Below, piece by piece: positions 6,383 through 6,931 of a DNA stretch of 6,931 bases (position 1 is the stretch's first letter; each line of letters opens with the position of its first letter). The stretch comes from Clostridia bacterium (lineage in GTDB: Bacteria; Bacillota; Clostridia; Christensenellales; CAG-314). Both the position numbers and the translations under genes were made by a program. The notes beneath the pieces are model-generated. The model was given only the letters and a program-made list of their open reading frames with translations. It was not told the origin of the DNA and ran no database searches. The DNA lies in assembly GCA_028710055.1 (NCBI GenBank), contig JAQUSX010000032.1, positions 1 to 6,931 of the forward strand. The letters run 5' to 3'.

Positions 6383-6931
6383 TTAGCTTGTTAACGTCAG
6401 TATATAATACCGCGCGAATGTTTCTCCGTTTACAGTCGCCGTAACTTTTATTACCGCGGTGCCGCTTGAAAGTTTTACAAAGATTTGATAGGTTTCCGAT
6501 CCGTTCGTTCTTGTGGAAAGCGAAATAATTTCGTTGCCGCTTTCAATAGTCCAGACAAGCGGACACGAGTTGTTAACCGAATCTATAAACACGTAAGCGG
6601 GAACTTGAAGTTTCGAGCTTTCCATTTTTTGAATATCGCTTAGATAATATAAGTAATACAACGCCGCTTTTTGGTTTGCCGTAAGAGTGATTGAAAATTC
6701 GTTTTTGCCGATTTTTGTCGCAGTTTCGGTAACGGTATCGTATTCGTATTCGGTGTATATGATCGGATAAACGGCATGAGCGTCGTAATATTTCAAATAT
6801 ATTTCGGCAATTCCGCTCACGTAATATTTAAATTCGTTGGTATCAATATCTATACCGCATATATCCAGATACGCGAGGTTCCTTATATTGAGTTCTTGTA
6901 ATACGCTGATATTCGTCAAATAATCGTTGCC
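6383..6931 (-). CDS. LRR/Ig-like surface protein, C-terminal fragment (5' end outside window)
   Basis: The last 182 residues of a larger protein are visible, and the frame is open to the right edge. The first in-frame start-like codon (TTG at 6919) is internal: the residues before it (GNDY) and after it (LTNISVLQELNIRNLAYLDI) continue a leucine-rich repeat, so the gene almost certainly starts beyond the window. After the LRR remnant comes a Tyr-rich helical-looking stretch (YLKYYDAHAV; KAALYYLYYLSDIQ). From about residue 104 to the end, a beta-rich region contains PLVWTIESGNEIISL and SSGTAVIKVTATVNGETF, resembling an atrophied bacterial Ig domain. It ends at TAA with no anchor or LPXTG motif. 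The order LRR, linker, beta-rich tail parallels the end of the 1071-residue protein encoded next, so the two may be related. Adhesion or scaffold role is inference. Confidence 0.8.
   Translation of the reverse strand, partial: GNDYLTNISVLQELNIRNLAYLDICGIDIDTNEFKYYVSGIAEIYLKYYDAHAVYPIIYTEYEYDTVTETATKIGKNEFSITLTANQKAALYYLYYLSDIQKMESSKLQVPAYVFIDSVNNSCPLVWTIESGNEIISLSTRTNGSETYQIFVKLSSGTAVIKVTATVNGETFARYYILTLTS

Noticed and set aside
1980..6394. Several further plus-strand frames (1980-2201, 2573-2800, 2813-3061, 3910-4236, 4621-4914, 5626-6027, 6212-6394) and a minus-strand frame at 4494-4721
   Set aside because: All lie inside well-supported minus-strand genes, have no recognisable domain and look like low-complexity by-products of the real reading frames.
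6917..6919. TTG at 6919-6917 as the start of the rightmost gene
   Set aside because: The frame remains open to the window edge, and the residues on both sides of the TTG form one leucine-rich repeat, so this codon is an internal Leu.

Overview
The window is filled by one gene series, all on the minus strand and read right to left. It holds six coding regions, the first and last cut by the window edges. Gaps between genes are 0 to 14 bases and all five visible stop codons are TAA. This looks like the downstream part of a single operon. No RNA gene, insertion sequence, CRISPR array, promoter or terminator is visible, and no stretch above 300 bases lacks a gene. Purine-rich Shine-Dalgarno sites (AAGGAGG, AAGGAG), moderately low G+C (about 40% by eye), TasA/camelysin-like proteins and internalin-style leucine-rich repeats suggest a Bacillota (Firmicutes) bacterium, possibly an uncultured clostridial lineage. 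That placement is inference; no marker gene is present.

Layout in order of transcription: (1) 6931-6383, the C-terminal end of a leucine-rich repeat (LRR) plus Ig-like surface protein whose start lies beyond the window. (2) 6378-3163, a 1071-residue exported protein with an N-terminal hydrophobic segment, a repetitive beta-rich stretch, two calcium-loop-like motifs, an atrophied-Ig-like domain, and a C-terminal LRR block followed by a beta-rich tail. (3) 3148-2399 and (4) 2386-1544, two small proteins that share an N-terminal membrane segment ending in VYAW and a central Pro/Phe/Gly/Asn-spaced block. I read them as divergent paralogues of the TasA/camelysin class of SipW-dependent exported proteins. 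(5) 1532-702, an ABC transporter ATPase. (6) 701-1, its ABC-2-type permease, running off the left edge.

Working model (inference): the operon makes an extracellular assembly of two TasA-like subunits, which could form a fibre or matrix, plus at least two very large LRR/Ig proteins that could act as adhesins or scaffold parts. A dedicated ABC exporter pair is encoded with them. The expected specialised signal peptidase (SipW-like) is not in the window and may lie upstream of 6931. None of the proteins shows an LPXTG-type sorting signal, a lipobox, or a C-terminal membrane anchor where its C-terminus is visible.
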